A stretch of DNA of 64,000 bases from Bordetella genomosp. 13 (GCF_007679965.1 NZ_VEHL01000001.1:868001-932000); one strand, 5' to 3'; shown: positions 26,626 through 35,730, numbered from the stretch's first letter. Made by a program: numbers and translations. The notes: generated by a model from the sequence alone, not told the origin.

Positions 26626-27621
26626 ATGCAAGAAACACTCAACCGGACGCGCCGGCGCCTGGCCGCCGCGCTGCTGGCATTGCCGGCGGCCATGGTGGGC
26701 ATGCACGCGGCCAGCGCTCAGGGCGGCAACTGGCCCGCGCACCCTATCAAGATCGTCGTTCCGCAAGGCCCGGGATCGGGCAGCGACGTGCTGGCCCGGC
26801 TCATCGGCCAGTACCTGGGCCAGGCGCTCGGCCAACCGGTGGTGGTGGAGAACAAGGTGGGCGGGGGCGGCGTGATCGGCCACGAGGCCGTGCTGCGGTC
26901 CGCCGATGACCACACCTTCGTCTTCAGTTCGACCGCGCCGATGTTCGTGGTGCCCGTGCTGAACACGGCGGCCTCGTACCGCTATGCCGATTTCGTGCCG
27001 GTGGCGTCCGTCATGTCCGCGCCCTTCGTCGTGCTGGTGCCCGAGGCCGACGGCGCGCCCGCCAGCTTGAAGGACCTGGTCGCCAGCCTGCGCGCCAGGC
27101 CGCAGGCGTATTCCTCGGCGGGCTACGGCACCATGACGCACCTGGTCAGCCAGATGCTGCTGCAGAGCGCCGGCGTCAAGGCCACGCACGTGCCGTACAA
27201 GGGCAGCGGCGCCTCGCTGAACGACCTGGTTGGCGGGCAGGTGTCGTTCTCCAGCGACTCGCTGACCGCCTCGATGCCCTTGATCCAGGCCAGGCGCCTG
27301 CGTCCGCTGGCCGTGACCGGCGCCGCGCGCGAGAAATCCCTGCCCGACGTGCCCACGCTGGCCGAGGCGGGTTATCCGGACCTGTCGCTGGCCGTGATCG
27401 GCGGCCTGTTCGCGCCCAAGGGCACGAGCCCGGCCGCCGTGGACGGCATGGCGGCGGCCATGGCCAAGGTGATGCGCAGCGACGAGGTGCGCCAGCGCTT
27501 CGCCACCTTGAATACCGAGGTGCTGGACGTGCCGCGCGCGCAGTTCGCGACCCTGATGGCGCAGGAGCAGGCCCGCTGGGAGGCCGCGGCACGCCAGCTG
27601 GAACCCGAGACGCGCCAATGA
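26626..27621 (+). CDS. Bug/TctC-family periplasmic solute-binding protein
   Basis: 331 residues with a Sec signal ending near HAASAQG. Family signs are HPIKIVVPQGPGSGSDVLAR, a Gly-rich loop (VGGGGVIGHEAV) and THVPYKGSGASLNDL. First gene of a three-gene operon with a CoA-transferase (4-bp overlap) and a CoA-ester lyase, so the ligand is probably a carboxylate that is activated to a thioester after uptake. Confidence 0.92.
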   Translation: MQETLNRTRRRLAAALLALPAAMVGMHAASAQGGNWPAHPIKIVVPQGPGSGSDVLARLIGQYLGQALGQPVVVENKVGGGGVIGHEAVLRSADDHTFVFSSTAPMFVVPVLNTAASYRYADFVPVASVMSAPFVVLVPEADGAPASLKDLVASLRARPQAYSSAGYGTMTHLVSQMLLQSAGVKATHVPYKGSGASLNDLVGGQVSFSSDSLTASMPLIQARRLRPLAVTGAAREKSLPDVPTLAEAGYPDLSLAVIGGLFAPKGTSPAAVDGMAAAMAKVMRSDEVRQRFATLNTEVLDVPRAQFATLMAQEQARWEAAARQLEPETRQ

Positions 27622-28871
27622 CGGCATCACCGCAGGACCTGCCCAAGGTCGCGTTCGGCAGCGCGGCCCGCGGCGTGCTGGACGGCGTGCGCGTGCTGGA
27701 CCTGAGCCGCCTGGTGGCCGGCAACATGCTGACGGTGCAACTGGCCGATTTCGGCGCCGACGTCATCAAGGTCGAGCCCGCCGCCGGCGGCGATACGCTG
27801 CGCCAGTGGCGCCAGCCGCATGCGGATTGCCCGGAGGGCTACGACGGCTGGTGGCAGGTGTACGGACGCAACAAGCGCAGCCTGGCGCTGAACCTGCGCA
27901 GCCCTCGCGCCATCGAGCTGCTGCGGGAGCTGTGCGCCACCTCCGACGTGCTGATCGAGAGTTTCCGCCCCGGCACGCTGGAAGCCATGGGGCTGGCGCC
28001 CGACGCCCTGCACCGGCAGAATCCCCGCCTCATCGTCGTGCGCCTGTCCGGCTGGGGCCAGACGGGGCCGTACAAGGACCTGCCGGGTTTCGGCAGCCTG
28101 ATCGAAGGCTTCTCGGGCTATGCCCTGAAGAGCGTGGACAGGGACGGCGCGCCGGTGCTGCCGGGCATCGCGCTGGCGGACATGGTGACCGGCATGACGG
28201 GCGCCTTCGCGGTGATGGCCGCGCTGCGCGAGGTCGAGGTCAACCTGGGGCAGGGACAGGTGATCGACCTGTCGCTGCTCGAACCGATGATGGCCCTGAT
28301 GGGCCCGGACGTGACGAACTACGCGCGCACCGGCATCAAACCCGAGGCGGGCGTGAAGATCGCGTCGCCGCGCGGGGCGTACCGCTGCGCCGACGGCCAG
28401 TGGGTGGCGATGTCCGGTTCCACGGACGCCATGGCGCGCAAGGTTTTCCAGGCCATCGGCCAGGGCGACCTGTACGACGACGCGCGCTACTGCACCAACG
28501 CCGCGCGGCTGGCGCACGATGCCGAGATCGACGCCATGATGCAGGACTACATCGGCCGGCTGGATCTGCACGCCTGCCTGGCGCACTTCCGCGCGCACGG
28601 CGTCACGGTGGGCCCGGTCTATGACGCAGCCGGCGTGCATGGCGATGCGCACGTGCGCGGACGCGGCGTGTACGTGTCCGCGGACGACGGCAGCGGCGAC
28701 GGCGAGGTCGTCATGCATGCCGTGTTTCCCCGCCTGAGCGAAACCCCCGGCACCCTGCGCCATCGCGCGCCCCGGCATGCCCAGCACACGCGCGACATCC
28801 TGACCGACCTGGGATTGAGCGGCGACCAGATCGATGCGCTGCATGCGCAGGGAGACGTCAAATGCAGATGA
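27618..28871 (+). CDS. CaiB/BaiF-family CoA-transferase
   Basis: 417 residues. DGVRVLDLSRLVAGNMLTVQ and FGADVIKVEPAAGGDT form the N-terminal block, and GIALADMVTGMTGAFAVMA contains the catalytic Asp. Class III CoA-transferase. Overlaps the Bug gene by 4 bp and the lyase by 10 bp. The pairing with a CitE-like lyase parallels citramalate or malate CoA-transferase plus lyase pathways; the real substrate is not determined. Confidence 0.92.
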   Translation: MTASPQDLPKVAFGSAARGVLDGVRVLDLSRLVAGNMLTVQLADFGADVIKVEPAAGGDTLRQWRQPHADCPEGYDGWWQVYGRNKRSLALNLRSPRAIELLRELCATSDVLIESFRPGTLEAMGLAPDALHRQNPRLIVVRLSGWGQTGPYKDLPGFGSLIEGFSGYALKSVDRDGAPVLPGIALADMVTGMTGAFAVMAALREVEVNLGQGQVIDLSLLEPMMALMGPDVTNYARTGIKPEAGVKIASPRGAYRCADGQWVAMSGSTDAMARKVFQAIGQGDLYDDARYCTNAARLAHDAEIDAMMQDYIGRLDLHACLAHFRAHGVTVGPVYDAAGVHGDAHVRGRGVYVSADDGSGDGEVVMHAVFPRLSETPGTLRHRAPRHAQHTRDILTDLGLSGDQIDALHAQGDVKCR

Positions 28872-29716
28872 ACGAATTGCGGTCCTTGCTGTTCCTGCCG
28901 GCCGACGCGCCGGCGTTCCTGGCCCGCGCGCACGAGCGCGGCGCGGACGCGGTCATCGTCGATCTGGAGGATTCCATCCTGCCCGAGCGCAAGGACGCGG
29001 CCCGCCAGGTGGCCGGCGACGCGGCGCGGTCGCTGGCCGCGCGCGGGCTGCGCGTGCTGCTGCGCGTGAATGCGGATCCCGAGGCGTGGCGCGCCGACCT
29101 GGGCAGCGTCGACCTGCGCGACCTGCGCGCGGTGATGCTGCCGAAGGTGGAGTCGGCGACGCAGGTGGCCGCCCTGGCCCAGGCGCTGGACGCGCAGGAT
29201 GCGCGGGCCGGGATCGCGGCGCTGGTCGAGTCCCCGCTGGGCGTGGTGCGCGCCACCGAGATCGCCCAGGCCTCGCCGCGCCTGTGCGCGCTGGGCTTCG
29301 GCGCCGAGGATTACGCGGCGGCGATGTCGATCGCGCCCGAGCCCGAGAACCTGCGCAGCGCGGCGCAATATGTCGCGCTCAATGCCCGCGCGTTCGGCTT
29401 GGCGGGCTGGGGCCTTGCCGACAGCATCGCCAACCTGACGGACATGGCGCGCTTCGAGGCCGCGGTGCGCGAGGCCAGGAACCTGGGCTTCACGGGCAGC
29501 GTGGCCATCCATCCGAAACAGGTGCCGCTGGTCAACCGGGGCTTCTCGCCCACCGAGGCCGACCTGGAATGGGCGCGCCGGGTGCTGGCCGCGGCGGAAG
29601 CAGGACGGCAGCAGGGCAAGGGCGTGGTGCTGCTGGACGGGCGCATGATCGACCAACCTCTGGTCGACCGGGCCAACCGGTGGATGCGGCAGGGCAGGTC
29701 GGCCCCGGCGGGTTGA
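28862..29716 (+). CDS. HpcH/HpaI-family CoA-ester lyase (CitE/citramalyl-CoA lyase-like)
   Basis: 284 residues. RSLLFLPADAPAFLARA, DAVIVDLEDSILPERKD, LVESPLGVV and LGFGAEDYAAA are the family motifs, including the Arg, Glu and Asp of the Mg site. Relatives split malyl-, citramalyl- or citryl-CoA to acetyl-CoA plus a 2-ketoacid. Final gene of the Bug/CoA-transferase/lyase operon. A hairpin (29760-29781) follows between it and the convergent TspO gene. Confidence 0.9.
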   Translation: MQMNELRSLLFLPADAPAFLARAHERGADAVIVDLEDSILPERKDAARQVAGDAARSLAARGLRVLLRVNADPEAWRADLGSVDLRDLRAVMLPKVESATQVAALAQALDAQDARAGIAALVESPLGVVRATEIAQASPRLCALGFGAEDYAAAMSIAPEPENLRSAAQYVALNARAFGLAGWGLADSIANLTDMARFEAAVREARNLGFTGSVAIHPKQVPLVNRGFSPTEADLEWARRVLAAAEAGRQQGKGVVLLDGRMIDQPLVDRANRWMRQGRSAPAG

Positions 29717-29759
29717 GCGGCTTGCGCCTATCTTGAATGCAGGGCTGGCGCCGCGGCCG

Positions 29760-29781
29760 GAGGGCCTTGGAAAAGGCCCTC
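29760..29781. other. Hairpin between convergent genes
   Basis: GAGGGCCTT-GGAA-AAGGCCCTC, a perfect 9-bp stem with a 4-base loop, placed exactly between the convergent lyase and TspO genes and touching the TspO stop. No T-tract on either side, so a simple intrinsic terminator is uncertain. Confidence 0.5.
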
Positions 29782-30277
29782 AGCCCAGCACCTGCGGGTT
29801 GCGTTGCCACACCGAATAGCAGAGGAAGCCCGCGAAGCTGACCCAGGCCAGGTACGGCAGCAGCAGCACGCCGGCCAGCGGCCGCGCGCGCCAGAAGCCC
29901 GCCAGCGTGGCCACGATCAGCACCCACAGCAGCGCGATATCGGCCACCGACAGGGCGCCCAGGTGCCACACGAAGAACAGCCAGCTCCAGATGGCGTTGA
30001 CGGCCAGCTGCACCAGGAACAATGTGAGAGGCCCGCGCTGGGCGCGCCAGCCGCCTTCGCGCCAGCACAACCACGCGGCGATGCCCATGAGCGCATACAG
30101 GGTGGTCCAGACGGGACCGAACACGCCGGCGGGCGGCGCCCACCCGGGCTGGTCCAGGCTGGTGTAGAAGGCGCCGGCCTGCACCGACGCGATGGCGCCG
30201 ACGGCCGACGCCACGAAGCTGAGCGCCAGCCAGCCGATCAGTCCAGTCACTTGCTGCTTGCGTGTGAAAGCGGTCAT
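29780..30277 (-). CDS. tspO: TspO/MBR-family membrane protein
   Basis: 165 residues and five hydrophobic helices, the size of bacterial TspO. Conserved aromatic-rich pieces are visible: QPGWAPPAGVFGPVWTTLY, NAIWSWLFF and PYLAWVSFAGFL. TspO proteins bind porphyrins and regulate or degrade tetrapyrroles and are often stress-linked. The start at 30277 excludes the long frame read-through from the upstream aldolase gene. No tetrapyrrole genes are close. Confidence 0.92.
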   Translation of the reverse strand: MTAFTRKQQVTGLIGWLALSFVASAVGAIASVQAGAFYTSLDQPGWAPPAGVFGPVWTTLYALMGIAAWLCWREGGWRAQRGPLTLFLVQLAVNAIWSWLFFVWHLGALSVADIALLWVLIVATLAGFWRARPLAGVLLLPYLAWVSFAGFLCYSVWQRNPQVLG

Positions 30278-30345
30278 GCGGGGCTCCGGGTCGTGGCCGA
30301 TGAAGGCGTTGCCGCCATCATCGCACGGCCGGAGCCGCGCCGCCG

Positions 30346-31119
30346 TCAGCTGCGGAAGCTGGGATCGCGGCGATCCAGGTAGCGCAGCATCGCCGGCCAT
30401 TCCATCTCGCCGAAGGGGCGGCGGGTGGTGGGCTTGTACAGGTGGCAGGTCTTGTCGATGACGGCCTGCGGCGGCGTGGTCAGCTTGACGCCGCCGGCCA
30501 GCGCGTCGACCTGCGCCTTGCAGGCCATCTCCAGCCAGTACATGCTGTTGAACGCCTGGGCGATGCTGGCGCTGGCCACCAGCAGCCCGTGGTTGCGCAG
30601 GATCATCGCTTCCTTGTCGCCCAGGTCGCGCACCAGCCGGGCGCGCTCGTCCAGGTCCAGCGCCACGCTTTCGTAGTCGTGGTAGGTGATGTCGGCGAAG
30701 CGCAGCGCGGTCTGCGTCAGCGGCAGCAGCCCGCACTCCATGGCGGAGACCGCCATGCCGGCGCGGGTGTGCGTGTGGATGACACAGCCCACGTCGTGGC
30801 GCGCGCCGTGCACCGCGCTGTGGATCACGTAGCCGGCCTGGTTCACGCCGAACTCGGGATACGGGTTGTGCAGCACGTTGCCTTCGATGTCGATGCGCAC
30901 CAGGCTGGACGCGGTGATCTCTTCGTACATCATGCCGTACGGGTTGATCAGCAGTTCGTCGTCGGTGCCGGGGATGCGCGCCGTGATGTGGTTGTAGACC
31001 AGGTCGCTCATGCCGAACACCGCGATCAGGCGGTAGCAGGCGGCCAGGTCGACGCGCACCTGCCATTCGGAATCGGAAATGCCCAGCGGACGTTCGGGCA
31101 GGGGATGCGGTTGGTTCAT
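30346..31119 (-). CDS. Class II aldolase/adducin-family protein
   Basis: 257 residues. The zinc site is seen as HTHTRAG (two His) and LRNHGLL (third His); INPYGMMYEEITASSL is the substrate/phosphate loop of the family. Members are aldolases or epimerases of sugar phosphates, but stand-alone forms act on many hydroxy-ketoacids. Its ATG overlaps the stop of the upstream Bug gene by 4 bp, so the pair forms an operon and the Bug ligand is probably related to its substrate. Confidence 0.9.
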   Translation of the reverse strand: MNQPHPLPERPLGISDSEWQVRVDLAACYRLIAVFGMSDLVYNHITARIPGTDDELLINPYGMMYEEITASSLVRIDIEGNVLHNPYPEFGVNQAGYVIHSAVHGARHDVGCVIHTHTRAGMAVSAMECGLLPLTQTALRFADITYHDYESVALDLDERARLVRDLGDKEAMILRNHGLLVASASIAQAFNSMYWLEMACKAQVDALAGGVKLTTPPQAVIDKTCHLYKPTTRRPFGEMEWPAMLRYLDRRDPSFRS

Positions 31120-32117
31120 TGGGATTTGGCTCCTGTTTCTTTTACGAGTTGGCCCCACATGGCGTAGTCCTGTTTCATCATAGTCGCGAATGCGGCCGGG
31201 CTCTCGCTCAGGCGTACTTCCGAACCGATGGTGGTCATTTTCTGGCGCACGTCCGGATCCTTCATGACGGCCTGGGTGGTGTCGAACACTTTCTTCACGA
31301 TGGCGTCGGGCGTGCCCGCGGGCGCGAACAGGCCCAACCATGCGCCCACCTCGAAGCCCGGGAAGCCCTGTTCGGCCACGGTGGGCACGTCGGGCGCCAG
31401 GTCGGTGCGCTGGCCCTTGCTGACGGCCAGGGCGCGCAGGCGCTGGCTCTGGATCATGGTGAGTTCCGAGGCCAGCGTGTCGAAGGTCATGTCGACGTTG
31501 CCGCCGATGACGTCGGCCTGGCTTTGCGAACTGCCCTTGTACGGCACGTGGGTCAGCTTCATGCCGGTCTTGGATTGCAGCAGCGCCATGATCAGATGGC
31601 TGTTGGTGCCCACGCCGGTGCTGGCGTAGGTGAGCTTGCCGGGCTGCGACTTGGCCTGCGTGATCAGTTCCTGCAAGGTTTTCGCCTTGAAGTCGGGGCG
31701 CACCACCAGCGCATAGGGCAGCCACGTGGTCTGCGTGATGGGCGCGAAGCTGCGCGCGCTGTCGTAGCCCACGTTGTCGTACATATGCGGGTTGATGCTC
31801 ATGGGACCGGACGCGCTCAGCAGCAGCGTGTAGCCGTCGGGCGGCATGCGCGAGGCGGTGGCCGCGCCCAGGCTGCCGCCCACGCCCGGCTTGTTCTCGA
31901 CGATGACGGGCTGGCCCCAGCGCTTGCTGAACTGCTCGGCCAGCAGGCGCGCCACCATGTCGGTCGAGGTGCCGGGCGGGAAGCCGATGTAGACGCTGAC
32001 CGGCTTCTGCGGCCAGTCGGTATTCGCGTCGGCCGCGTGGGCGGCGGGAAGGGCAATGGCCGTGCATGCCGCCAGCGCGCCGAATGCGCGCAGGGTGAGG
32101 CTGCGGAAGGTGTGCAT
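31116..32117 (-). CDS. Bug/TctC-family periplasmic solute-binding protein
   Basis: 333 residues; Sec signal ending PAAHAAD. WPQKPVSVYIGFPPGTSTDMVAR, KPGVGGSLGAATA and THVPYKGSSQSQADV are the Bug landmarks. It is co-transcribed with the class II aldolase. Upstream lies a 290-bp gap shared with the divergent SDR gene. Confidence 0.92.
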   Translation of the reverse strand: MHTFRSLTLRAFGALAACTAIALPAAHAADANTDWPQKPVSVYIGFPPGTSTDMVARLLAEQFSKRWGQPVIVENKPGVGGSLGAATASRMPPDGYTLLLSASGPMSINPHMYDNVGYDSARSFAPITQTTWLPYALVVRPDFKAKTLQELITQAKSQPGKLTYASTGVGTNSHLIMALLQSKTGMKLTHVPYKGSSQSQADVIGGNVDMTFDTLASELTMIQSQRLRALAVSKGQRTDLAPDVPTVAEQGFPGFEVGAWLGLFAPAGTPDAIVKKVFDTTQAVMKDPDVRQKMTTIGSEVRLSESPAAFATMMKQDYAMWGQLVKETGAKSQ

Positions 32118-32407
32118 CGTGTCTCCGTTTCTGATGACTATGGCCGGCCCTGCTCTGGGGCCGGGCCTCTAGCCTAGGGGCTGCACGCCGCGCGGGGCTA
32201 TTAGAAATGCAGAAAGGGAGAGTTAGGCAGAAGCGAAGCAGCCCGCTTGGGCGCCGCCAGGACGGGTACGCGCGGGCGCGCGCCGCCGGCGCCGTGTTCA
32301 AGAATGAACGCCTGGCATACAGAAATGGCAGTTCCCAAACAACTTTGTAGATACCACCATGGCGTCTTCGAGAACCGGCCGCAGCGGCCTCATCAGGAAT
32401 CGACGAC
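32118..32407. promoter_or_regulatory. Divergent intergenic region (Bug/aldolase operon and SDR)
   Basis: About 290 bp with no gene. It must contain the promoters of both divergent units. GGCCGGCCC near 32143 faces a GGGCCGGGCC stretch near 32158 and could fold as a leader hairpin of the minus-strand operon. I see no regulator gene beside it and no well-formed -10 element. Confidence 0.4.
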
Positions 32408-33154
32408 ATGAACAAGTTGAAGGACAAGGTGGCCATTGTGACGGGCGCATCAAAGGGCATCGGCGCGGGCATCGCCCGTCGACTGGCGGCCGACGGCGCG
32501 AAGGTCGTCGTCAACTATGCGTCGAGCAGGAGCGGCGCGGACCAGGTGGTCGCCGACATCGAAGCCGCGGGCGGGCAGGCCGTGGCAATCGGCGCGGACG
32601 TCACCGACAGGACGCAGGTCGAGGCGCTGGTCGGCGCCGCCATCGAGAATTTCGGGCGCCTGGACATCGTGGTGAACAATTCCGGGATCTATCAGTTCGC
32701 CAAGATCGAAGAGACCACCGAGGCGCTCTATCGCAAGCAGTTCGACATCAATGTTCTCGGCCCGCTGCTGGTCGCCGCCGCCGCCGCGCCGCACCTGGGC
32801 AAGGGCGGCAGCATCATCAACATCGGTTCCAACGTGACGAGCGTTCATCCGGCCGAGAGCGCCATCTACACCGGCACGAAGGGCGCGATCGACGCGATCA
32901 CCGGCGTGCTCGCGCGCGAACTCGGCCCGCGCGGCATCCGCGTCAATGCCGTGAATCCCGGTCTGGTCGAGACCGAAGGCACCCACGCGGCCGGGGCGAT
33001 GGGGTCGGATTTCCAGACCTGGAATGAAAGCCAGACGCCGCTGGGCCGCATCGGCCAGGTGCGGGACATCGCGCCGATCATCGCCTATCTGGCGTCGGAC
33101 GATGCCGGCTGGCTGACGGGCGAGATCATCCTGGCGTCGGGCGGCATGCGCTGA
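32408..33154 (+). CDS. Short-chain dehydrogenase/reductase (FabG/glucose dehydrogenase-like)
   Basis: 248 residues, a classical SDR. TGASKGIGAGIA is the NAD(P)-binding glycine motif, NNSGIY the structural NNxG, and the catalytic set is the Ser in INIGSN with YTGTKGA giving Tyr and Lys. It should reduce a ketone or oxidise an alcohol with NAD(P)H. It stands alone. It is less GC-rich in third positions than many neighbours, possibly a recent arrival, but the signal is weak. Confidence 0.9.
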   Translation: MNKLKDKVAIVTGASKGIGAGIARRLAADGAKVVVNYASSRSGADQVVADIEAAGGQAVAIGADVTDRTQVEALVGAAIENFGRLDIVVNNSGIYQFAKIEETTEALYRKQFDINVLGPLLVAAAAAPHLGKGGSIINIGSNVTSVHPAESAIYTGTKGAIDAITGVLARELGPRGIRVNAVNPGLVETEGTHAAGAMGSDFQTWNESQTPLGRIGQVRDIAPIIAYLASDDAGWLTGEIILASGGMR

Positions 33155-33243
33155 GCCGCCTCCAAGCAGGCGTTGCCCGCTCCCGCGTGTCGAGTCGGCA
33201 AGATCCGCGCTGCCTCCCCCGTAAAGCTCGATGAACCAAAGAA

Positions 33244-33284
33244 ATCGGCCGCCCGGCCGTGCAAAGCACGACGGGGCGGCCGAT
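33244..33284 (-). terminator. Intrinsic terminator of the TonB-dependent receptor gene
   Basis: A ~19-bp stem (two mismatches) with an AAA loop, just beyond the receptor stop. On the minus strand it is followed by a T-rich run (TTTCTTTGGTT), as expected for Rho-independent termination. Confidence 0.75.
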
Positions 33285-33308
33285 GCCAGCCTTGGGCGAA
33301 ACGGAGGC

Positions 33309-35495
33309 TTAGAAGTCGACCTGCGCCGACAGCATGACCGTGCGCGGCGCGGCGGCCTGGGCGAACGAGCCACTGGCTATCCAGTAATCCCTGCCCGTGA
33401 CGTTTTCCACATTGGCGCGGAACACCACCGATCGGCCGAGCACTTCCGTGCGGTAGCGGGCGCCTATGTCGAAGCGCGTCCATGAAGGCAGTTCCAGCGT
33501 ATTGGCGGCATTGAATGGCGTGGCACCGGTGTGGATCACACGCGCGTTCAATCCCAAGCCTTGCACCCAGGGCGTATCCCAATCGATACCAGCGCTGAAG
33601 GCGCGCTTGGGTACGCCATTGGCGTCTTTGCCGTCGTTGACCCCGCCAGCCGTACGTGTCTGCGTGGCGTCATAGAACGTGGCGCTGGCCATCACGCGCA
33701 AGCCGGGCATCACTTCGCCAACAGCGGCCAACTCCAGGCCACGGTTGCGCTGCTCGCCGTCCATGCTGACGATCTTGTTCTCCTCGATGGCATTCGGGCG
33801 GTCAATCTGGAAGACCGAAATGCTGGTAACGGCCCGGCCCCAGTCCACCTTGATGCCGGCTTCGTATTGCTTGGATTTGAACGGAGGGAAAACTTCGCCT
33901 GCGTTATCATTCGGCGGGTTGACGATTGTGCCGCGGGTCAGACCTTCTGTGTAGTTCCCGTAGACGGACACGTTCGACAGAGGCTTGACGACGAAACCAG
34001 CTACCGGCGAATTGGCATTTTCGTCATACGAAGAAAGGATGGTGCCATTGGCACTAAAGCTGTCGACCTTTACGTTCTGGTGCCGCAACCCTCCGGTGAT
34101 CAGAATACGATCATCGAGAAACGAAATCGTGTCGGTGATTGCCAAGCTGGTCAGCTCGGTTTCCGACGTCTTGCGCGGACCGTGGCGCTCACCCGTCATG
34201 GGAATCAGCGACACGGGGTTGTAAAGGTTCGACGCAACCGATTGGCTGGCCGGAGCGCTCAGGTAAAAATTGCCTGCTTCTTGATCCAGGCGCGAGCCCG
34301 ACAAGGTAACCATGTGCTTGAGGCCCAGCGTGTTGAATTTCAGGCGCGTTCCTACCTCACCGGTCTTGTTGCGCGAGTAAGCGTCGTACCAGGCATTGGT
34401 GACTCTGAAATTACCATTCATGTCCGGGGCGTTCCCAGCTCGTGCCGATGGGAAGTCCTGTTCGGTCGCATTGTAGTGATAGCCCCCTGCGGCATAGACC
34501 ATTACATGATCGGATATGTCGTACTCCAGGCGCGTGGCGACTGTAGAGTCGCGGAACATCAGCGCGGCATCCGGATAGGCAATGCGGTGGCCGTCGGGCG
34601 CCTTGGGGATGCCGGTGTTGGTCGGGCGGAAGCCGAACTGCGAACGGAAGCCGTCCGTGTCCTCGCGTTGTGCATAGGTGTCCAACGACCAGCGCAGCTT
34701 GGGCGAGCGATAGTCCAGCGCCAGCGCGCCGAAGCCGAACTTGCTGTAGCCGCTGTCCAGGTTGGTCTGGCCGTTCTTGTACACGCCGTTGAAGCGGATG
34801 CCCCAGGCGTTGTCGGCGCCGAAGCGGCGGCCCACGTCCAGGTGGGTGCCCAGCTGCGACTTGCTTTCGTACGTGCCGGTCACGCGCGTGATCGGATCGT
34901 CGGTCGCCTTCTTGGTGACGATGTTGACGCTGCCGCCGATGCCGCCGCTGGGACTGATGCCGTACATCAACGTACCGGGGCCTTTCAGTACCTCGACGCG
35001 CTCCATCATCGCTGCGGGCATGCGGTTGTCGGAGGCCAGGCCGTACAGACCGTTGAGGCTCACGTCTTCACCGCCCACTGTGAACCCGCGGATCTGGAAC
35101 TCCTCGCTGAATCCGCTAGTCGAGGTCAGCGCGCGCACCGACGAGTCGTTGACCAGCACGTCGGACAGCGTGCGCGCCTGCTGGTCTTCCAACAGTTGCG
35201 AGGTGAAGTTGACGGTGCTGAACGGCGTGTCCATCACGTCCGACGTGCCCAGCACGCCCAGGCCGCCGCCGCGGGCCACCTGGCCGCCGGCCATGGGCGG
35301 CGGCAGGTCGTCGGCGGCGATGCCGGTGACCACGACGGGCGCCAGCGTGGTCGGCTCGGCCGCGTGCGCGCCCAGCGGCAGCGCCAGGGGCGCGGCGGCC
35401 AGGGTACCGATGGCGGCTCGGGCGGCCAGGCGGGCCGAAGCCGCGCGGCGCAGGGAACGGAGGGATAGGCGCTTGGGCGCGCGGGGGTCTTTCAT
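33309..35495 (-). CDS. TonB-dependent siderophore receptor
   Basis: 728 residues. A signal region (RSLRRAASARLAARAAIG, ending GAHAAEP) is followed by a plug domain (LAPVVVTG; DTPFSTVNFTSQLLEDQQA; GGIGGSVNIVTKKATDD) and a 22-strand barrel ending in the outer-membrane-targeting Phe (SAQVDF). The FTSQLLEDQQ-type plug and overall length match ferri-siderophore receptors such as FhuE/FoxA/FpvA types; no N-terminal signalling domain is present, so no FecIR-type cascade. I chose the second of two adjacent ATGs because AGAAAGG is 5 bases upstream of it. A Fur-box-like dyad lies ~215 bp upstream. No siderophore biosynthesis or TonB genes are nearby. Confidence 0.92.
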   Translation of the reverse strand: MKDPRAPKRLSLRSLRRAASARLAARAAIGTLAAAPLALPLGAHAAEPTTLAPVVVTGIAADDLPPPMAGGQVARGGGLGVLGTSDVMDTPFSTVNFTSQLLEDQQARTLSDVLVNDSSVRALTSTSGFSEEFQIRGFTVGGEDVSLNGLYGLASDNRMPAAMMERVEVLKGPGTLMYGISPSGGIGGSVNIVTKKATDDPITRVTGTYESKSQLGTHLDVGRRFGADNAWGIRFNGVYKNGQTNLDSGYSKFGFGALALDYRSPKLRWSLDTYAQREDTDGFRSQFGFRPTNTGIPKAPDGHRIAYPDAALMFRDSTVATRLEYDISDHVMVYAAGGYHYNATEQDFPSARAGNAPDMNGNFRVTNAWYDAYSRNKTGEVGTRLKFNTLGLKHMVTLSGSRLDQEAGNFYLSAPASQSVASNLYNPVSLIPMTGERHGPRKTSETELTSLAITDTISFLDDRILITGGLRHQNVKVDSFSANGTILSSYDENANSPVAGFVVKPLSNVSVYGNYTEGLTRGTIVNPPNDNAGEVFPPFKSKQYEAGIKVDWGRAVTSISVFQIDRPNAIEENKIVSMDGEQRNRGLELAAVGEVMPGLRVMASATFYDATQTRTAGGVNDGKDANGVPKRAFSAGIDWDTPWVQGLGLNARVIHTGATPFNAANTLELPSWTRFDIGARYRTEVLGRSVVFRANVENVTGRDYWIASGSFAQAAAPRTVMLSAQVDF

Positions 35496-35568
35496 CATGG
35501 CCTTTCTGTTGTTGTCAGCGGTAAGGGTGAAACGGCCTCGTCCGTCATGAGCGCGCGGGCACGGCGCC

Positions 35569-35602
35569 GCGACGCCGGGCCGCGGGCGCGGCCCGGCGTT
35601 GC
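35569..35602 (-). other. Strong leader hairpin upstream of the TonB-dependent receptor
   Basis: CGCCGGGCCGC (35573-35583) and GCGGCCCGGCG (35588-35598) are perfect inverted repeats around a GGGC loop, and four further pairs (one G-U) extend the stem. It lies ~75 bp before the receptor start, between it and the Fur-box-like dyad, so it would be transcribed in the 5' leader. No T-tract follows. Confidence 0.65.
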
Positions 35603-35709
35603 CGGACGAGGGGTATGTCTGGGGAACTGCAGGGAGCGGGACGAACCCGCCGGCACCCGCGCCGGGACACATCTCTGGCGGGTGTAAAGAAGAGGAGAAG
35701 TACGGTTGC

Positions 35710-35730
35710 TAATAATAATAGTTATTATTA
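35710..35730. promoter_or_regulatory. Fur-box-like operator
   Basis: TAATAATAA-TAG-TTATTATTA, a perfect 9-bp dyad in a strongly AT-rich island. Aligned to the canonical 19-bp GATAATGATAATCATTATC it matches 14 positions by my count. Placed upstream of a siderophore receptor it predicts iron repression through Fur. It would imply a leader of about 200 nt if the promoter overlaps it. Confidence 0.75.

Noticed and set aside
32408..33154. Recent horizontal transfer of the SDR gene
   Set aside because: Slightly different codon use is visible by eye only; without computed codon statistics and no mobile-element remnants, the claim is too weak.
35496..35672. N-terminal extension of the TonB-dependent receptor to base 35672
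   Set aside because: The extra residues are Pro/Gly-rich and precede a normal signal peptide; no ribosome-binding site is near that ATG, while AGAAAGG fits the chosen start.
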